Positions 13,113 to 23,218 of a stretch of 64,000 bases of DNA are shown here, in pieces; positions within the stretch are counted from its first letter, which is position 1; every line of letters starts with the position of its first letter. Made by a program: the position numbers and the translations under genes. Location of the stretch: positions 36,558,452 to 36,622,451 of the forward strand of contig CM069442.1 of NCBI GenBank assembly GCA_035610835.1, in the 5' to 3' direction. The stretch comes from Ophiura sarsii. Its lineage: Eukaryota; Echinodermata; Ophiuroidea; Amphilepidida; Ophiuridae. The notes beneath the pieces were generated by a model. That model was not told the DNA's origin. It saw only the letters and a program-made list of their open reading frames with translations, and made no database searches.

Positions 13113-13307
13113 ATCTAATTTGTTCTTGTACATATATTTGGTCTTTCCCGTGCTGTCTTTGACTTCTTTGCTAAATACTAGAAACATCTCAAAGAGGAAG
13201 ATGTGCCTTTCGCGTCCCTTGCGGAAGATGTGCTTGGGATCCCAAACCTGGAAGAAATCTTGTAGGATGACCTCCAAGCTGCGAATACTTTGCGTTACAA
13301 AGGTGTT
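13113..13307 (-). CDS. TRIO: Trio/Kalirin exon 18 (start of PH1)
   Basis: This exon has 65 codons and is in phase 0 at both ends. The acceptor is tgtctctttcag and the donor is gtaagtattc. After NTFVTQSIRSLEVILQD come FFQVWDPKHIFRKGRERHIF, LFEMFLVFSKEVKDSTGK and TKYMYKNKLD. These are the first strands of the PH1 domain that follows DH1 (vertebrate LILQDAFQVWDP, GRERHLFLFE, KYVYKNKL). The next family segment (GVTEHVEGDPCKF) was looked for in the 13 kb downstream and not found. The following intron therefore exceeds 13 kb, or that exon escaped notice. Confidence 0.98.
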
Positions 13308-13893
13308 CTGAAAGAGACAAAATATAGTTATATGGTATAAATGTCATGTTTGAGATTTTCCTGCAACTATGAAACCACAAATTGTTTTTTAATTTATTAC
13401 CCATAAGCCTTTTTGAAGAATTATCCAAAGGGTAGGGTCGGTATGTGTAGGGTGGATTTCGTTGGTTTTGTAAATCACATTCAGTATTTTACTATTAAAT
13501 CATTTCAGTCATGTTTTAAAATCAGTTTAGAAGAGTAAAGAAACAGCTTGAAAAACAGTTTAGTGAATTTCCGGATAGTAAAATTCTTCCAGAATTTTTA
13601 AATTTTAATTTTAAGGGTATGTATTTTTTTGTACAGTAGAACTTTTTTCTCTCTTTTTTTCAGTTTTCAAAATTAGGGTAGGTTGGAAATGGACAAATAC
13701 ACAATTTGTTTGGCCTTATGCAGGAAACCATCATGAGCCAAACCAGAGCTCATCACTGTATTTACGCTACACTTTGCCACTGACCAATAATGACACCCTA
13801 TACAAGATAAAACGATAACAGATTACAGTGATTCTCATCATAAATAAAACAAATGATTAAACACATCTCTGAATTTCTATGAATTGCACTTAC

Positions 13894-14013
13894 ATCCAAT
13901 CCTTCCAGCATACTGAGATGCATGGCATCGTTGGCTCTCTTTGGTACTGTTAACATCACATCCAATGCCTCCTTAATTTCACCAATGCCCTCTTCGCAAC
14001 ATGTTAACAAATC
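13894..14013 (-). CDS. TRIO: Trio/Kalirin exon 17 (end of DH1)
   Basis: This exon has 40 codons and is in phase 0 at both ends. The acceptor is gatttattttgtag and the donor is gtaagtgcaa. The peptide is [20 protein letters not shown] followed by [20 protein letters not shown]. It is nearly identical to vertebrate [20 protein letters not shown] and LSVPKKANDAMHVSMLEG. It closes the DH1 fold and leads into PH1. Confidence 0.98.
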
Positions 14014-14178
14014 CTACAAAATAAATCAGCAAACCTAATAATGAGGGCCTGTTATAGTGGTATATATCCTTTAGAAAAGTACACAAGTCCTAAGATATAG
14101 TTAGTGCGTATAGCTATCATTGTGAATCAGTAGTTGGTCAATATAATTATGAAGCTATCACACCTTTATTGAATCTTT

Positions 14179-14573
14179 GGAAAAAGTGTATTTTAGGTCC
14201 CAGATTCTGGATTGTACTAATATCGTCCGATAATGAAACCTCTAGTATCAGTATCATTCGATACTGGTACAAAGTCAGTGTTCAAGTATCGGACGATACT
14301 GACCTATAAAATGTTGCAGTATCAGGCGATACTGGAACACAATTATGTACCAGTATCATTCAACACTGGGACAAATCACTACTGGATACCATGTGTACAA
14401 GTATCGCCCGATACTGGAACATAACGCTTTCCACTATTGAGCGATACCAGTATCGACCGATACTGGAATGGTAAATTCGTACCTGTATCAAGCAATACTG
14501 GTAACGTTTATGTTTTTAAGTATTGAACGATACTAGTATACCAGTATCTGGGACCTAAAGTACACTTTTTTCC
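14179..14573. mobile_element. 395-bp element made of small palindromes, exact 8-bp TSD
   Basis: The target duplication GAATCTTT lies at 14171-14178 and 14574-14581. Terminal inverted repeats of about 30 bp begin ggaaaaagtgtattttaggt and, read from the other end, ggaaaaaagtgtactttagg. The interior holds about eight degenerate palindromes of the form agtatcgNNcgatact. The 8-bp duplication suggests hAT-type mobilisation. It lies in the intron between exons 17 and 16. Confidence 0.9.
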
Positions 14574-14729
14574 GAATCTTTAAAAAGATATTTAAACCTA
14601 ACTGCAAAATTCACCAAAAGCCAACAGCAATGCTGTGCTGGTATAAGCCCTCATCTTTTCAGTAAATCTCATTGCACAATCATGGCACGTTGTAAACGCT
14701 CTATAGTTCAATCAGTTACGAATTGGCAA

Positions 14730-14916
14730 GGCTACATTTATTTTCACGCTTTTCGCGCTAAATCAGCAAGGGCGAAAATAAAACTAAATAATATATTCAT
14801 TTTGTATGTAGTCTATGTACGAAAGCTCAAAATTGCGAAAATGAAAACAAGCAAAATTGTTCAAAATGTGTGAAGTGCGAAAATGTACACACGCGAAAAT
14901 GTACACTTTTACAGTA
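14730..14916. mobile_element. 'ttcgcg' MITE copy 2
   Basis: It has the family blocks cacgcttttcgcgctaaa and gcgaaaatgtacacttttac, ending in acagta. The left boundary is uncertain. Confidence 0.6.
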
Positions 14917-15157
14917 CTATATGTAATTCTTTGGAAGATTATTTGGATTGAGAGTGTTAAATTGGGTTAGGGTGATGTAAAAGTTATTATAATTGGATGT
15001 TATTAGTCTTAATTTTGTCTTTAATCAATCAATATTAATAATGTACATACAAATATATCTCCTATATCATTGACAATCAATATAATCAATTGTCAGAGAG
15101 ATACGTAATACATCTATAATAAATTGGGATAAATTTGTTGTCTTGTTCCATACATAC

Positions 15158-15250
15158 CTTAAGTAATAATTGATATTTGGTAATTCTTTGTACTGGTTTA
15201 ATGATGTAGGCTTGAATGGAGAGTCCAAGTCCATGTTTCTTTTGGATTTC
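15158..15250 (-). CDS. TRIO: Trio/Kalirin exon 16 (DH1 core)
   Basis: This exon has 31 codons and is in phase 0 at both ends. The acceptor is ctttatttgacag and the donor is gtatgtatgg. The peptide is [18 protein letters not shown] followed by [13 protein letters not shown]. The second part is DH conserved region 3, the long helix that forms the Rac/RhoG binding face. The KPVQR-x-TKYxLLLK signature is intact, so exchange activity is expected to be kept. Confidence 0.98.
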
Positions 15251-16086
15251 CTGTCAAATAAAGAAGAAGAAATGTTATTGCTCATTGATTGATTGATGCA
15301 TTGATACGATGTTACCACCTGGCCATGATTTGGATGGTGATTAGATCAGTATCACAATAACTGTTTTCTAAAATTTGTAATCATCCGTGTGAATGCACTC
15401 TCACAAACTACCCTTAACGTGGATTTTCAAAGAAGGAAAAAGTGACCCTTAACAAGGATTTAGCTCGAAGAATCATACTCTTATTATAAGGATATGCCCT
15501 GAAGACAGAGTTTAGACTGAAATGAACGTATGAAGTAATTTTGTGATTCAATTTTCAATTTTGTTAGTAAATTTGTCTTAGATTCTAACCATTTGAGCTA
15601 TTTTTACAATGATGGCACGTGACTATTGGCCCAAGGTACCCTTAGCATGGATTTAGGTTGAAAAATACACCCTTATTCTCTGATATTGGCGATTTTGATA
15701 CCCTTAGCAAGCGTTTTTCGTTCACACGGATGATTACAACATTATACCTGACTGGTCCCCACGGGACAAGATGGCAAGCAATGAATAGTGTACACAGTGG
15801 TAGTGGATATGGGGTTACAGGAATAAATCTTGTTTTCATAAATCAATGTGTCTATTTTTGAAGATTTTGGTCATTCTGTCCAAAGATTTCAGCAAAATTT
15901 ATCAAAATTAGGGGATGGCTTTCAGACAACAATATGTGTCTATTCATTATTCAAAACTGCTGAATTTTAGTCTATTTTCATTTTGGTGGCAACACATCCT
16001 ACCAAAATACTTGAGGAGGATAAGATTGATACCTTTAAAGCACAATTCACACACACAAATATTTGAAGCATTTTGTTGATACTTAC

Positions 16087-16176
16087 ATCAAAAAAGGCCC
16101 CTGCCTGCTCCATAAGAAGCGAATTAGAATCTGGTTTGTTACGGCAATATGTTACATACATACGGAACTTGTCAGC
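16087..16176 (-). CDS. TRIO: Trio/Kalirin exon 15 (DH1)
   Basis: This exon has 30 codons and is in phase 0 at both ends. The acceptor is gttccctttcacag and the donor is gtaagtatc. The peptide is [18 protein letters not shown] followed by [12 protein letters not shown]. The vertebrate equivalent is ADKFQMYVTYCKNKPDSN and QLILEHAGTFFD. This is DH conserved region 2. A G-rich tract in the transcript lies 50-220 nt upstream of the 3' splice site. Confidence 0.98.
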
Positions 16177-16239
16177 CTGTGAAAGGGAACAAATCATAGA
16201 AATAAAACAAAATCAGTCATGCTTTAACTTGGATTGTTG

Positions 16240-16395
16240 AGTTTCTGCTTCTGGGTCTTAGATACACCTATCCCTTCCCTGCCTCATACCCCTTTCCCGT
16301 TGCAACACCCTCCCCTGTCCCATCCCTGCCCTACCCCTTCCCTGCTCCATCCCCTTTCCCTACTCCACCACCCTTCCCTGCGCCATCCCCCAAAA
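16240..16395 (-). repeat. C-rich tract (G-rich in the transcript)
   Basis: The plus strand repeats ccttccctgc and ccatcccc-type words, so the pre-mRNA has many GGG runs with short spacers, 50-220 nt upstream of the exon 15 acceptor. It meets the usual pattern for G-quadruplex formation. The plus-strand frame over it is low complexity. Confidence 0.8.
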
Positions 16396-16577
16396 AAACA
16401 AAAAAACAAAACATACTTTAGATCATAGGTGGTTTTTCTTTTGGTTGTGTACCCAAGAGGACAAAATATTTAGATTAATTCTATAGAGCCTCACAAATCA
16501 AAGTTAATAACCAAGATTTAAAAACAGGGATTTTACATGTTGCAATATGTTTACAAAATGGAAGCTGTGTATTCCAA

Positions 16578-16635
16578 ATGATGGCCAACATCTTCCGGAA
16601 TGGCTTCATACTTTTCAAGTACCTTCAAGAAGAAG
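16578..16635 (-). pseudogene. Partial tandem copy of Trio/Kalirin exon 14
   Basis: The minus strand has the same acceptor (attcttttaacag) and an exon-like start reading [19 protein letters not shown]. It differs from exon 14 at six positions over about 55 bases. Homology stops inside the exon, so the HCFVTW codons and the GT donor are missing. A possible donor (gtaaac) 26 bases further on would leave the wrong phase for exon 15. The upstream intron is duplicated as well, to about 16710. It is probably non-functional, although the coding stretch is little decayed. Confidence 0.85.
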
Positions 16636-17164
16636 CTGTTAAAAGAATAAAATATTACTTAATAAAATATATGAAATGTCAAAATGCTTCAATTCCAAAT
16701 GATAGCGTTGTTAACAGGGTTATAGCTAGGCCAGATTGAGTGCCAGCTAATTTTACTGACTGCGAACTGAGTAAGTGTAGCGAACGAAGTGTAGTGGATC
16801 ATGGCATGGGGTCCAGAGGCCTTCTTGATGGATTTTTGAATTTTTTAATGCACTTTGAGGATTCCTGCCACATAATTACTTATTTTATGAGGCAGTTTAA
16901 TGATTCTATCCATAAGATTGTTTTTAAAAAAACAATTACATTTTTAAAAAATAAAAAACACCTTTTCTTTTCAAGTGCCAGTCGGCCAGGCTTGAGTGCC
17001 GGTCGGCCAGAGTGAGTGATGGCATTGCCCGGCCGGCGTAGCTATAACCCTGGTTGTCAATATGAAATACTGACATTTGATGAGAGTCCACCTAATTATA
17101 CATCAACTAATGTATAGTAAATGAATTTTTTCACAAATTGAATATTTGTTTAAAAAAAACTTAC

Positions 17165-17234
17165 CCATGTGACAAAACAATGGCCTACATCTTCCGGAAT
17201 GGCTGCATATTTTTCAAGTTCCTTCAAAAAGATG
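17165..17234 (-). CDS. TRIO: Trio/Kalirin exon 14 (DH1)
   Basis: This exon is 70 nt. Its first base completes the Asn codon and it ends in phase 0. The acceptor is attcttttaacag and the donor is gtaagtttt. The peptide reads [17 protein letters not shown], then HCFVTW. The vertebrate sequence is [17 protein letters not shown] with HCFVTW. A partial duplicate of this exon and its upstream intron lies at 16578-16710, and a MITE at 17264-17477 split the intronic flank of this copy. Confidence 0.97.
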
Positions 17235-17263
17235 CTGTTAAAAGAATAAAATATATCTTAATA

Positions 17264-17477
17264 TACTGTAAAAGTGGTAATTTTTCGCGCAGTTAAATGT
17301 TCACGCTTTGCCGACTTTCAGCCATTTTGCTTGTTTTTAAATTCGTGATTTGAAAGTTAATTACATAGACTTATACACAAAATAAATATGTTTGTGTGTT
17401 TTTATTTTCGCGGTAGATGCTTGGAGCGCGATAAGCACAAAAATTAATGTAGCGCGAAAATGTAGACGTTTATAGTA
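17264..17477. mobile_element. 'ttcgcg' MITE copy 3, splitting a duplicated intron
   Basis: It starts tactgtaaaagtggtaattt and ends aatgtagacgtttatagta. The flanking sequence, read across the element, aligns with the intron copy at 16641-16710. This dates the insertion after the exon 14 duplication and suggests a TA target. Confidence 0.8.
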
Positions 17478-17619
17478 TATGATATTTCAAAAAACTTCAA
17501 TACTAAATTAAAGCGAAACAAATTGGTTATTTGCATAAGAAGATCATTTTAAAAGATGTGTTTCCCCAGACCCATACCCCAACACTGTATCATTTTGAGA
17601 TTGAACTAATGGTACTTAC

Positions 17620-17729
17620 TTTTTATGGAATTCATAGATTTCTTCAATGTTACCAAAAATTGTTAACTCTCTACCCACAATTCCTGGAGGCACCTCTGTG
17701 ACGGAAGCCACCATTTCACACAAGTAGTT
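17620..17729 (-). CDS. TRIO: Trio/Kalirin exon 13 (DH1)
   Basis: This exon is 110 nt, enters in phase 0 and ends two bases into an Asn codon. The acceptor is ctttatttcacag and the donor is gtaagtacc. The peptide begins NYLCEMVASVTEVPPGIVG and ends IFGNIEEIYEFHK. This matches vertebrate YLWEMTSGVEEIPPGILN and IFGNIQEIYDFHN, part of the DH1 helical core. Confidence 0.97.
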
Positions 17730-18555
17730 CTGTGAAATAAAGAATAAGTTATGAAATCATCCATTCAGACAGGGTCTACATTTTGGGTTCTACCTCCATG
17801 TATGGGAATCACGAAACTAGTCTAGTGTGAAAACTTCATTCTGGGATTATAAGCTTAATTCAGTATAATCCCTCAATGAAGTCTTTACCCTAGACTAACT
17901 CTGCCTCCCTTACATGAAGGTAATACCACATTTTGGTTATAAGAAATGTCCACAAAGTGTTGGCGCATGTTTGACAATTGGTGATGAAATTTCAAAAACT
18001 GACGCAAGCGTGAATCAGATCAAATTATGTTCACATGATAAGGATGGGAATTTGAAATGACTGTGGTATGTAACTCTTTAAGGTGGTTATAACAGTGTTT
18101 AGACCAACAACAAAAAAATTCAATTTTCCATTTTAATGTGATATATATTTTGAGATAGAAAAAATAAATCCATATTTTATGTGAATTAAGTAATATATTG
18201 ACAATTATTCTTAGGTTTTAAACTTGTCTTAAAAGACAAGTTTAAATGGATTTTTCTTGCATTGCATTTTTTTTTACCAGTTTTCGGATTTCAAAAAAAT
18301 GTGGAATCCAAACTATACCCTCTATTGGCTTGAAAATTTGCCAGAATTTGCCTTAAACTGTAATCTAAAATTCAAGAGCACAAATGTTTCATTGTTGTAA
18401 AATATGGGATATATTCAGAATGGGTGTACGTACTTTCGAATGCTATCCTTGTGTATGTAACCTAATCCCCTAAGTCAGTGGAAACAAGTTCATTTAATAG
18501 ATCTTTGCAAGAGCTTCAATTTGACACCTCATTCAACCGTGTGCGATATTCGGTT

Positions 18556-18591
18556 GATAGGCTGGCATGTGTTTTTAAATGCCAGCCTATC
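18556..18591. repeat. Perfect 13-bp hairpin
   Basis: The stem gataggctggcat is separated by 10 bases from its exact complement atgccagcctatc, in the intron between exons 13 and 12. It is followed by homeodomain/POU-like words (atgcaaattagc, taatatgcattaat). It may be a transposon end. Confidence 0.8.
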
Positions 18592-18989
18592 GCTAATTAA
18601 TTATGCAAATTAGCTCATTAATATGCATTAATTTCATCCAGTACCTATCATCATATGCTTCTTATATGGTGATAGTATCAAGTTGGTGTATTGTTTAGTT
18701 GCAGTGATATACTAATCACTGCTTTAACACCTTAAGGCAAAAGAGGGTGCTATCATAGTAAATACTGAAATTAGATTAAAAAGCTGTTTCTCTGAACTTG
18801 TTGAGGTAACCGTTTCCAATTTACATAGAGGATGGTCAGCATAATCAGGTTTAACCAGGTACTTGAGTCAAATACAAACATCAACTGGCAGCAAGTTGCG
18901 ATGTTCTCAGAATAAATTGAACGAAAGTTCAAACACTGTATCACATGAACGAAGCCTCGGTTTAGGCACTGGTTAAGTTGAGCACTTAC

Positions 18990-19178
18990 TGTTATACAGC
19001 AATGTAGATCCCTGACATAGGCCTTCTCTGTTTGCAGGAGTTCCTGCATGATGTAGTCACGTTTCCGTGAAGACTTCCGTTTCTCACCGACTAATTCTTT
19101 GGCAGCATCTCTTAATTTCAGCTCAAGGCTTGTGTCGGACATGCGATGGTCTATAGACAGATCTTTGGCAGAGTCATC
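18990..19178 (-). CDS. TRIO: Trio/Kalirin exon 12 (linker and start of DH1)
   Basis: This exon has 63 codons and is in phase 0 at both ends. The acceptor is ttctaacctag and the donor is gtaagtgct. It starts with an acidic linker (DDSAKDLSIDHRM). It continues with LELKLRDAAKELVGEKRKSS and then the DH1 opening, RDYIMQELLQTEKAYVRDL. The last is DH conserved region 1, the helix that contacts switch I of the GTPase. A long frame reads past the donor into the intron, but the GT-AG join to exon 13 restores the conserved NYLCEM. Confidence 0.98.
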
Positions 19179-19724
19179 CTAGGTTAGAAAATGGTGAAAA
19201 AATCAAATACAAAAACTAAACACTTGGGCAAATGGCAAATTTAATTGGCGTGTGCATAACACAATGACCAGTAACAATTTCAACCACAAAGTCATTTTTA
19301 CCAAACTGAGTGCTCTCATTATATTTTCTATGACTCATACAAAACATAGCTTGAATACATAGCTTTATGTGTGGGATAGGGTGGGGAGTGGTGAATGTAA
19401 ATTATTTCTAGAGGGAATATATTGCAATAAAATAGGTCAACAAGTATCCATTGTAACTAGTACCTCATCTTTACAAGGGATGGCACACACACATTGTTAA
19501 ATGTATATCAAAGTGATTTCGATATGGGAAGACTTTTCTGAACATTTCAACAGTTAATAAAAAGCAGTTTACCAACCCACTGTGTTTGCAATAGATAATA
19601 TAACAACAACAATAATAACAAACGACAGCAAATGTCCCAAATCGAAATAAAAGCAAGGACATTCACCAACGGGGACTCACACCACAAGTTACAAGTTTCT
19701 GCCAATTTTGACAGTGATACTCAC

Positions 19725-19907
19725 ATCATGTGTAAGGCCGAGTCTACTCTCCAGTTGCACGCGATACTTGTCCATACGAGAAGAGAAATCCTTGTAACGG
19801 TTGTCTACGGCCGATACCCATGATTTAATACTGGCAGCATGAGAGTGGCCTTTCTCTACAAGACTATCGGCTAACTGAAGGAGGAGTTTGACCTTTTCCC
19901 TTGTTTC
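19725..19907 (-). CDS. TRIO: Trio/Kalirin exon 11 (last spectrin repeat)
   Basis: This exon has 61 codons and is in phase 0 at both ends. The acceptor is tttaccatag and the donor is gtgagtatc. The peptide starts ETREKVKLLLQLADSLVEKG, then has HSHAASIKSWVSAVDNRYKD and FSSRMDKYRVQLESRLG. The vertebrate proteins read QTKEKVKLLIQLADSFVEKG and FSLRMGKYRYSLEKALG. It ends the helix bundle just before the DH1 linker. Confidence 0.98.
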
Positions 19908-20375
19908 CTATGGTAAACAAATAGTGATATGGTCAATTGTGGTAAAAGAGCATATGTTATTGATCAGTTGCGACCCATTAGGGGCTGGGGTGGAATGTGG
20001 GAATCGTTACTATCATAAAGGTAAAGTACAATTACGAAGAGAAATTATAGTTTTATTTACTTTTTGTTTAAGATCTCAGGATATATACAGTAACCATAAA
20101 ATTCAGATAAATTATACTGTATTTTCCTAAAGTTTAGTAATGGACCGTTTATATATATGACAAAAGATATGATGGCCTTAAGGTCAAATTCATGCGGACT
20201 TAAGCATTTGCTTTCTAGATGGTCATTTTTCTATAGATGCCCTCTTTACCAAACACAAATTCAATTTTCTTTATAATAAGATTTTTACATACATGAACCG
20301 ATCATAGTTTGTAATGAAAAAAGGGGGAAAAAGTAAGTTTAGACCAATAAATATTTATATAATTATAGTTTGGTA

Positions 20376-20536
20376 AGTTCTAAATTGGTGGAAATATAGT
20401 ACTTTTATCTCTCTGCGCGGAAAAATAATTCAAAATGTACAAGCGAGATATGCTGCACGGTGCACACTGTTGAGTAATGCGAGCATTATTCACTGCTGTT
20501 AGGATTCTTGCCAATTTAGAACTGATTGAACTATAG
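20376..20536. mobile_element. 'agttccaaattggc' foldback MITE, copy 1
   Basis: The ends are tttggtaagttctaaattgg and ccaatttagaactgattgaa. GC-rich subterminal parts include tatctctctgcgcgg. Copies recur at 24688, 41089 and 59599. Confidence 0.7.
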
Positions 20537-20563
20537 ACACAAACCAGTGTACATCATTATATG

Positions 20564-21192
20564 TTAACAGTTTCCACGCAGCAGGCGTCTGCATACGACA
20601 TTCCAACATTTCACAAAATGTTTCAAATATGTCAAAATTGTTAAATTTCATAACCATATTTGGAATCACCATGTGAAATACATTGAAATAAGTACAAACA
20701 TACCTAGTATCAGGGGTCGCATTCTGACGCGTCTGCGCGTCCTAGACCTCTCACTTTCTTATAGTGATGCGTCAGATTTCAAATTGGAAAGACTTGCGGG
20801 TCCCGATCAAAATTGAAGGGACCCCTCACATTTGACGATGTATGGAAATGGAAACCTTAACACAACAAAGGTACAGTATGACGTCGACCCCTAACCAAGC
20901 CATAAGTCATTGACTCATCGCGTGGCCTCTAATTTTCCTAAATCAGTTTCGACCATTTTCAAATACCCAAACTTCAGGACCTCTCATTTTCTTGGGGGAC
21001 CCCTTAAATTTGTTTTTTGAAGTCCTTCGGGGTCCTGAAAAATGTCATGGGACCTCTCACATTTTTGATCCAGTGCTATCCCTGCCTAGTATTGGTTCAG
21101 TAATTCTTGAGATAGACTTAAAAAGTTTGGAAAGGTTCCTGAAAAATCTGTTTTGTACATGGTAAAACCAATAGCCACGTGGAAAGTGTTAA
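20564..21192. mobile_element. TTAA-flanked MITE, copy 2, interrupted by a hAT-like element
   Basis: It runs from ttaacagtttccacgcagca to cgtggaaagtgttaa in inverted body orientation relative to copy 1. The body is split at the word cctagtat, which is duplicated around the insertion at 20711-21084. Confidence 0.92.
20711..21084. mobile_element. hAT-like non-autonomous element with exact 8-bp TSD
   Basis: The 8-bp host word CCTAGTAT is present at 20703-20710 and 21085-21092. The termini caggggtcgcatt and, from the other end, cagggatagcact are imperfect inverted repeats of the CAGGG type common in hAT transposons. The inside has repeated gacctctcattttct-type words and no transposase. Confidence 0.92.
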
Positions 21193-21228
21193 GTTCAAAC
21201 TTGTGAAATGGCAAGGAAAAGTAGGTAC

Positions 21229-21351
21229 CTTAGCTGTTCCCTTGAAGTCATTGTGTTCCTTTAGTAGACCCCTGGTCTCTTCCGGGTTGCTCCCCACATT
21301 GGTATGTGTTGACAGGTAGAATTCACCAGTGTCGTGGATCCAGTCTAAAGC
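21229..21351 (-). CDS. TRIO: Trio/Kalirin exon 10 (spectrin repeat)
   Basis: This exon has 41 codons and is in phase 0 at both ends. The acceptor is gatttacag and the donor is gtacctact, a weaker donor than its neighbours. The peptide starts ALDWIHDTGEFYLSTHTNVG and ends EHNDFKGTAK. The vertebrate equivalent begins ALDWIQETGEFYLSTHTSTG. A TTAA-flanked MITE carrying an inner hAT-like element ends about 36 bp from the donor. Confidence 0.97.
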
Positions 21352-21399
21352 CTGTAAATCAATTCAATTACACCAAGGTCTAAATGTATATATACTTAA

Positions 21400-21615
21400 A
21401 AAGACATGAATGATGAGTCAACCTTTAGGCAATAGGCATTTTCATGGATAAATAGTTTCGTACAGCCACTCTCCAGAAGATGGCCTTATAATTAATGGTT
21501 AATTTGGCAAAACTCTGTCAAAAGTGCTCAATGGTGTTTATATACCAGAGCGAGTATACATGAATGATGAGTCAATAGGCATTTTCATGACTAAATAGGT
21601 TCGTACACCATGGAC
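21400..21615. repeat. Direct repeat of ~55 bp
   Basis: The block catgaatgatgagtcaa...aataggcattttcatg...aaata is present near 21404-21466 and again near 21558-21611, in the intron upstream of exon 10. Confidence 0.75.
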
Positions 21616-22058
21616 TAAGTCCGTACTGCACTGTATCTATAATTATAAGACTATTTTTACCATTGAAATAGACCAGGAAAGGAATGGGACAATAAATGCA
21701 GTGCATTTTAGGTAAGTGAATAACTGAGCATACTAGCCAGTTTGTAAATGAGTTACAATATTAGCTGGGGAAAGGGAGAGGCAGTGGCGATCAATTTCTT
21801 TTTTAATTGGGACCTGTAACCCAGACTATCAGACAACGGATTCCACAACTGACTAATGCCGAAATTATAGTCTGAAAACTCAAAAAACTCAAAACAGAAT
21901 TTTTCGTTGAAATACATGCCACAGTGTTGTAAGTACCCAATTTATAGTAATTGAAAGATTCAGTATTCATTAATTTGGAAATGAAAAAAGAGGTGTGAAC
22001 CTCTGTTATATGTACATAGATGTCATAGTCTTTCAGGTATACACCCCAAGTCACTTAC

Positions 22059-22174
22059 CTGTCTTGCACTTCTTTCAAATAATACATATTGCAAACATTG
22101 GTCCAATCTTTTCTTTTTCTGCGTCCAACTTTCTAATACCCTGTCTTCCTGCCGAAGTAAATCGTCTAATATTC
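22059..22174 (-). CDS. TRIO: Trio/Kalirin exon 9 (spectrin repeat)
   Basis: This exon is 116 nt. Its first two bases complete an Arg codon from exon 8, and it ends in phase 0. The acceptor is ttcctttcag and the donor is gtaagtgac. The peptide reads ILDDLLRQEDRVLESWTQKK, then KRLDQCLQYVLFERSARQ. The vertebrate segment is ILSELLQRENRVLHFWTLKK with KRRLDQCQQYVVFERSAKQ. This is one of the most conserved stretches of the gene. Confidence 0.98.
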
Positions 22175-22772
22175 CTGAAAGGAAAAGAAAATAGATATTT
22201 AGTTTCAAGTTGATTAGAATATCAAACAGTTATTCAAATGGTCTACATTTTCAGATGGAAGTATACCCAACTCAATCTAAAATATATAGTGTATGGGTGA
22301 TGCATCACCATTACCTTCAAGTTTAGGATGAATAGGGTATAGTAGGAAGTGATGGCACACCCTCAATATACCAATACATGGCAGACATTGAACTGAACGT
22401 CCATGCACATCATATTGGACCTATGTACAATGTTTACTAGGAAATAATGAAGGCATGATTCAAGAAATACAGATAGCCACTCTCGCCCAAGCCCTCTGTG
22501 CATGGAGAAATCTTGTGGTTGGTCTGTTTGCAGCCAAAGGATGAGGGAGAAGAGGTTTCTCATCTATATATTTATCAACAAATGCCACATAGGAAAGACA
22601 ATTATCATAACAGAGATGAAAGACATGCTTTCCTCTCCACTATCCCACTGCACTGCACTGGGCATTGGGAACTTAACATTTATTGTCAGACACATTCACA
22701 GTACCATTAATACATATTTAATATTGAGAACCCTAATAGCCCTGAATGGTAAAAGATACTACTCTACTACTT

Positions 22773-22995
22773 CTACTACTAGGTGATGGTAGTGCATGGT
22801 TCTTCTAATGTGTCCAGACGGGCTATCACATGCACAGGACAATTTTAAGATTTTGCATGCTGACTCCTTAGCTCAGTTAGATAGGGGCCGGACTGCCCAA
22901 GTTCTATTCCCAGCGCTGGCGGTGCCGGTTCCCTCTCCCCTCAAATTTGACCTGTCTTTCTCCCTTATTCCCAAAACCATGCCCCAGGGTTAGAG
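22773..22995 (+). mobile_element. tRNA-derived SINE (family A), copy 2
   Basis: The leader ctactactaggtgatggtag and cagacgggctatcacatgc match the copies at 411 and 46876. The box A-like run is ccttagctcagttagatagg (22867-22886) and the box B-like run is agttctattccc (22900-22911). Confidence 0.7.
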
Positions 22996-23011
22996 TTAAG
23001 GATAATAAATC

Positions 23012-23191
23012 CTGTAAAACCAGAAATGTTTGCGAGTTCAAAATTTCACAAATCAGCAATACTGGCCTAATTCATGGCATGGACATTACACAAATATTAC
23101 TTTGCAATGCTAATCTACAATGTAGATTAGAAATATTTGTGGCATAACATTTTCGCGAGTAAGTGCACACGAACATTTCTGGTTTTACAGT
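23012..23191. mobile_element. 180-bp hairpin MITE near the exon 8 donor
   Basis: The terminal repeats ctgtaaaaccagaaatgttt and gaacatttctggttttacag are near-perfect inverted copies. Tgcg/cgcg words inside relate it to the 'ttcgcg' family. An inner palindrome, ctaatctacaatgtagattag, is marked near 23110-23131. Confidence 0.85.
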
Positions 23192-23218
23192 ACCCATCAG
23201 CCTTACACTGTTACTTAC

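Noticed and set aside
18771..18989. Extension of exon 12 into the intron as coding
   Set aside because: The frame stays open by chance; the gtaagt donor at 18989 and the conserved continuation in exon 13 show it is intron.
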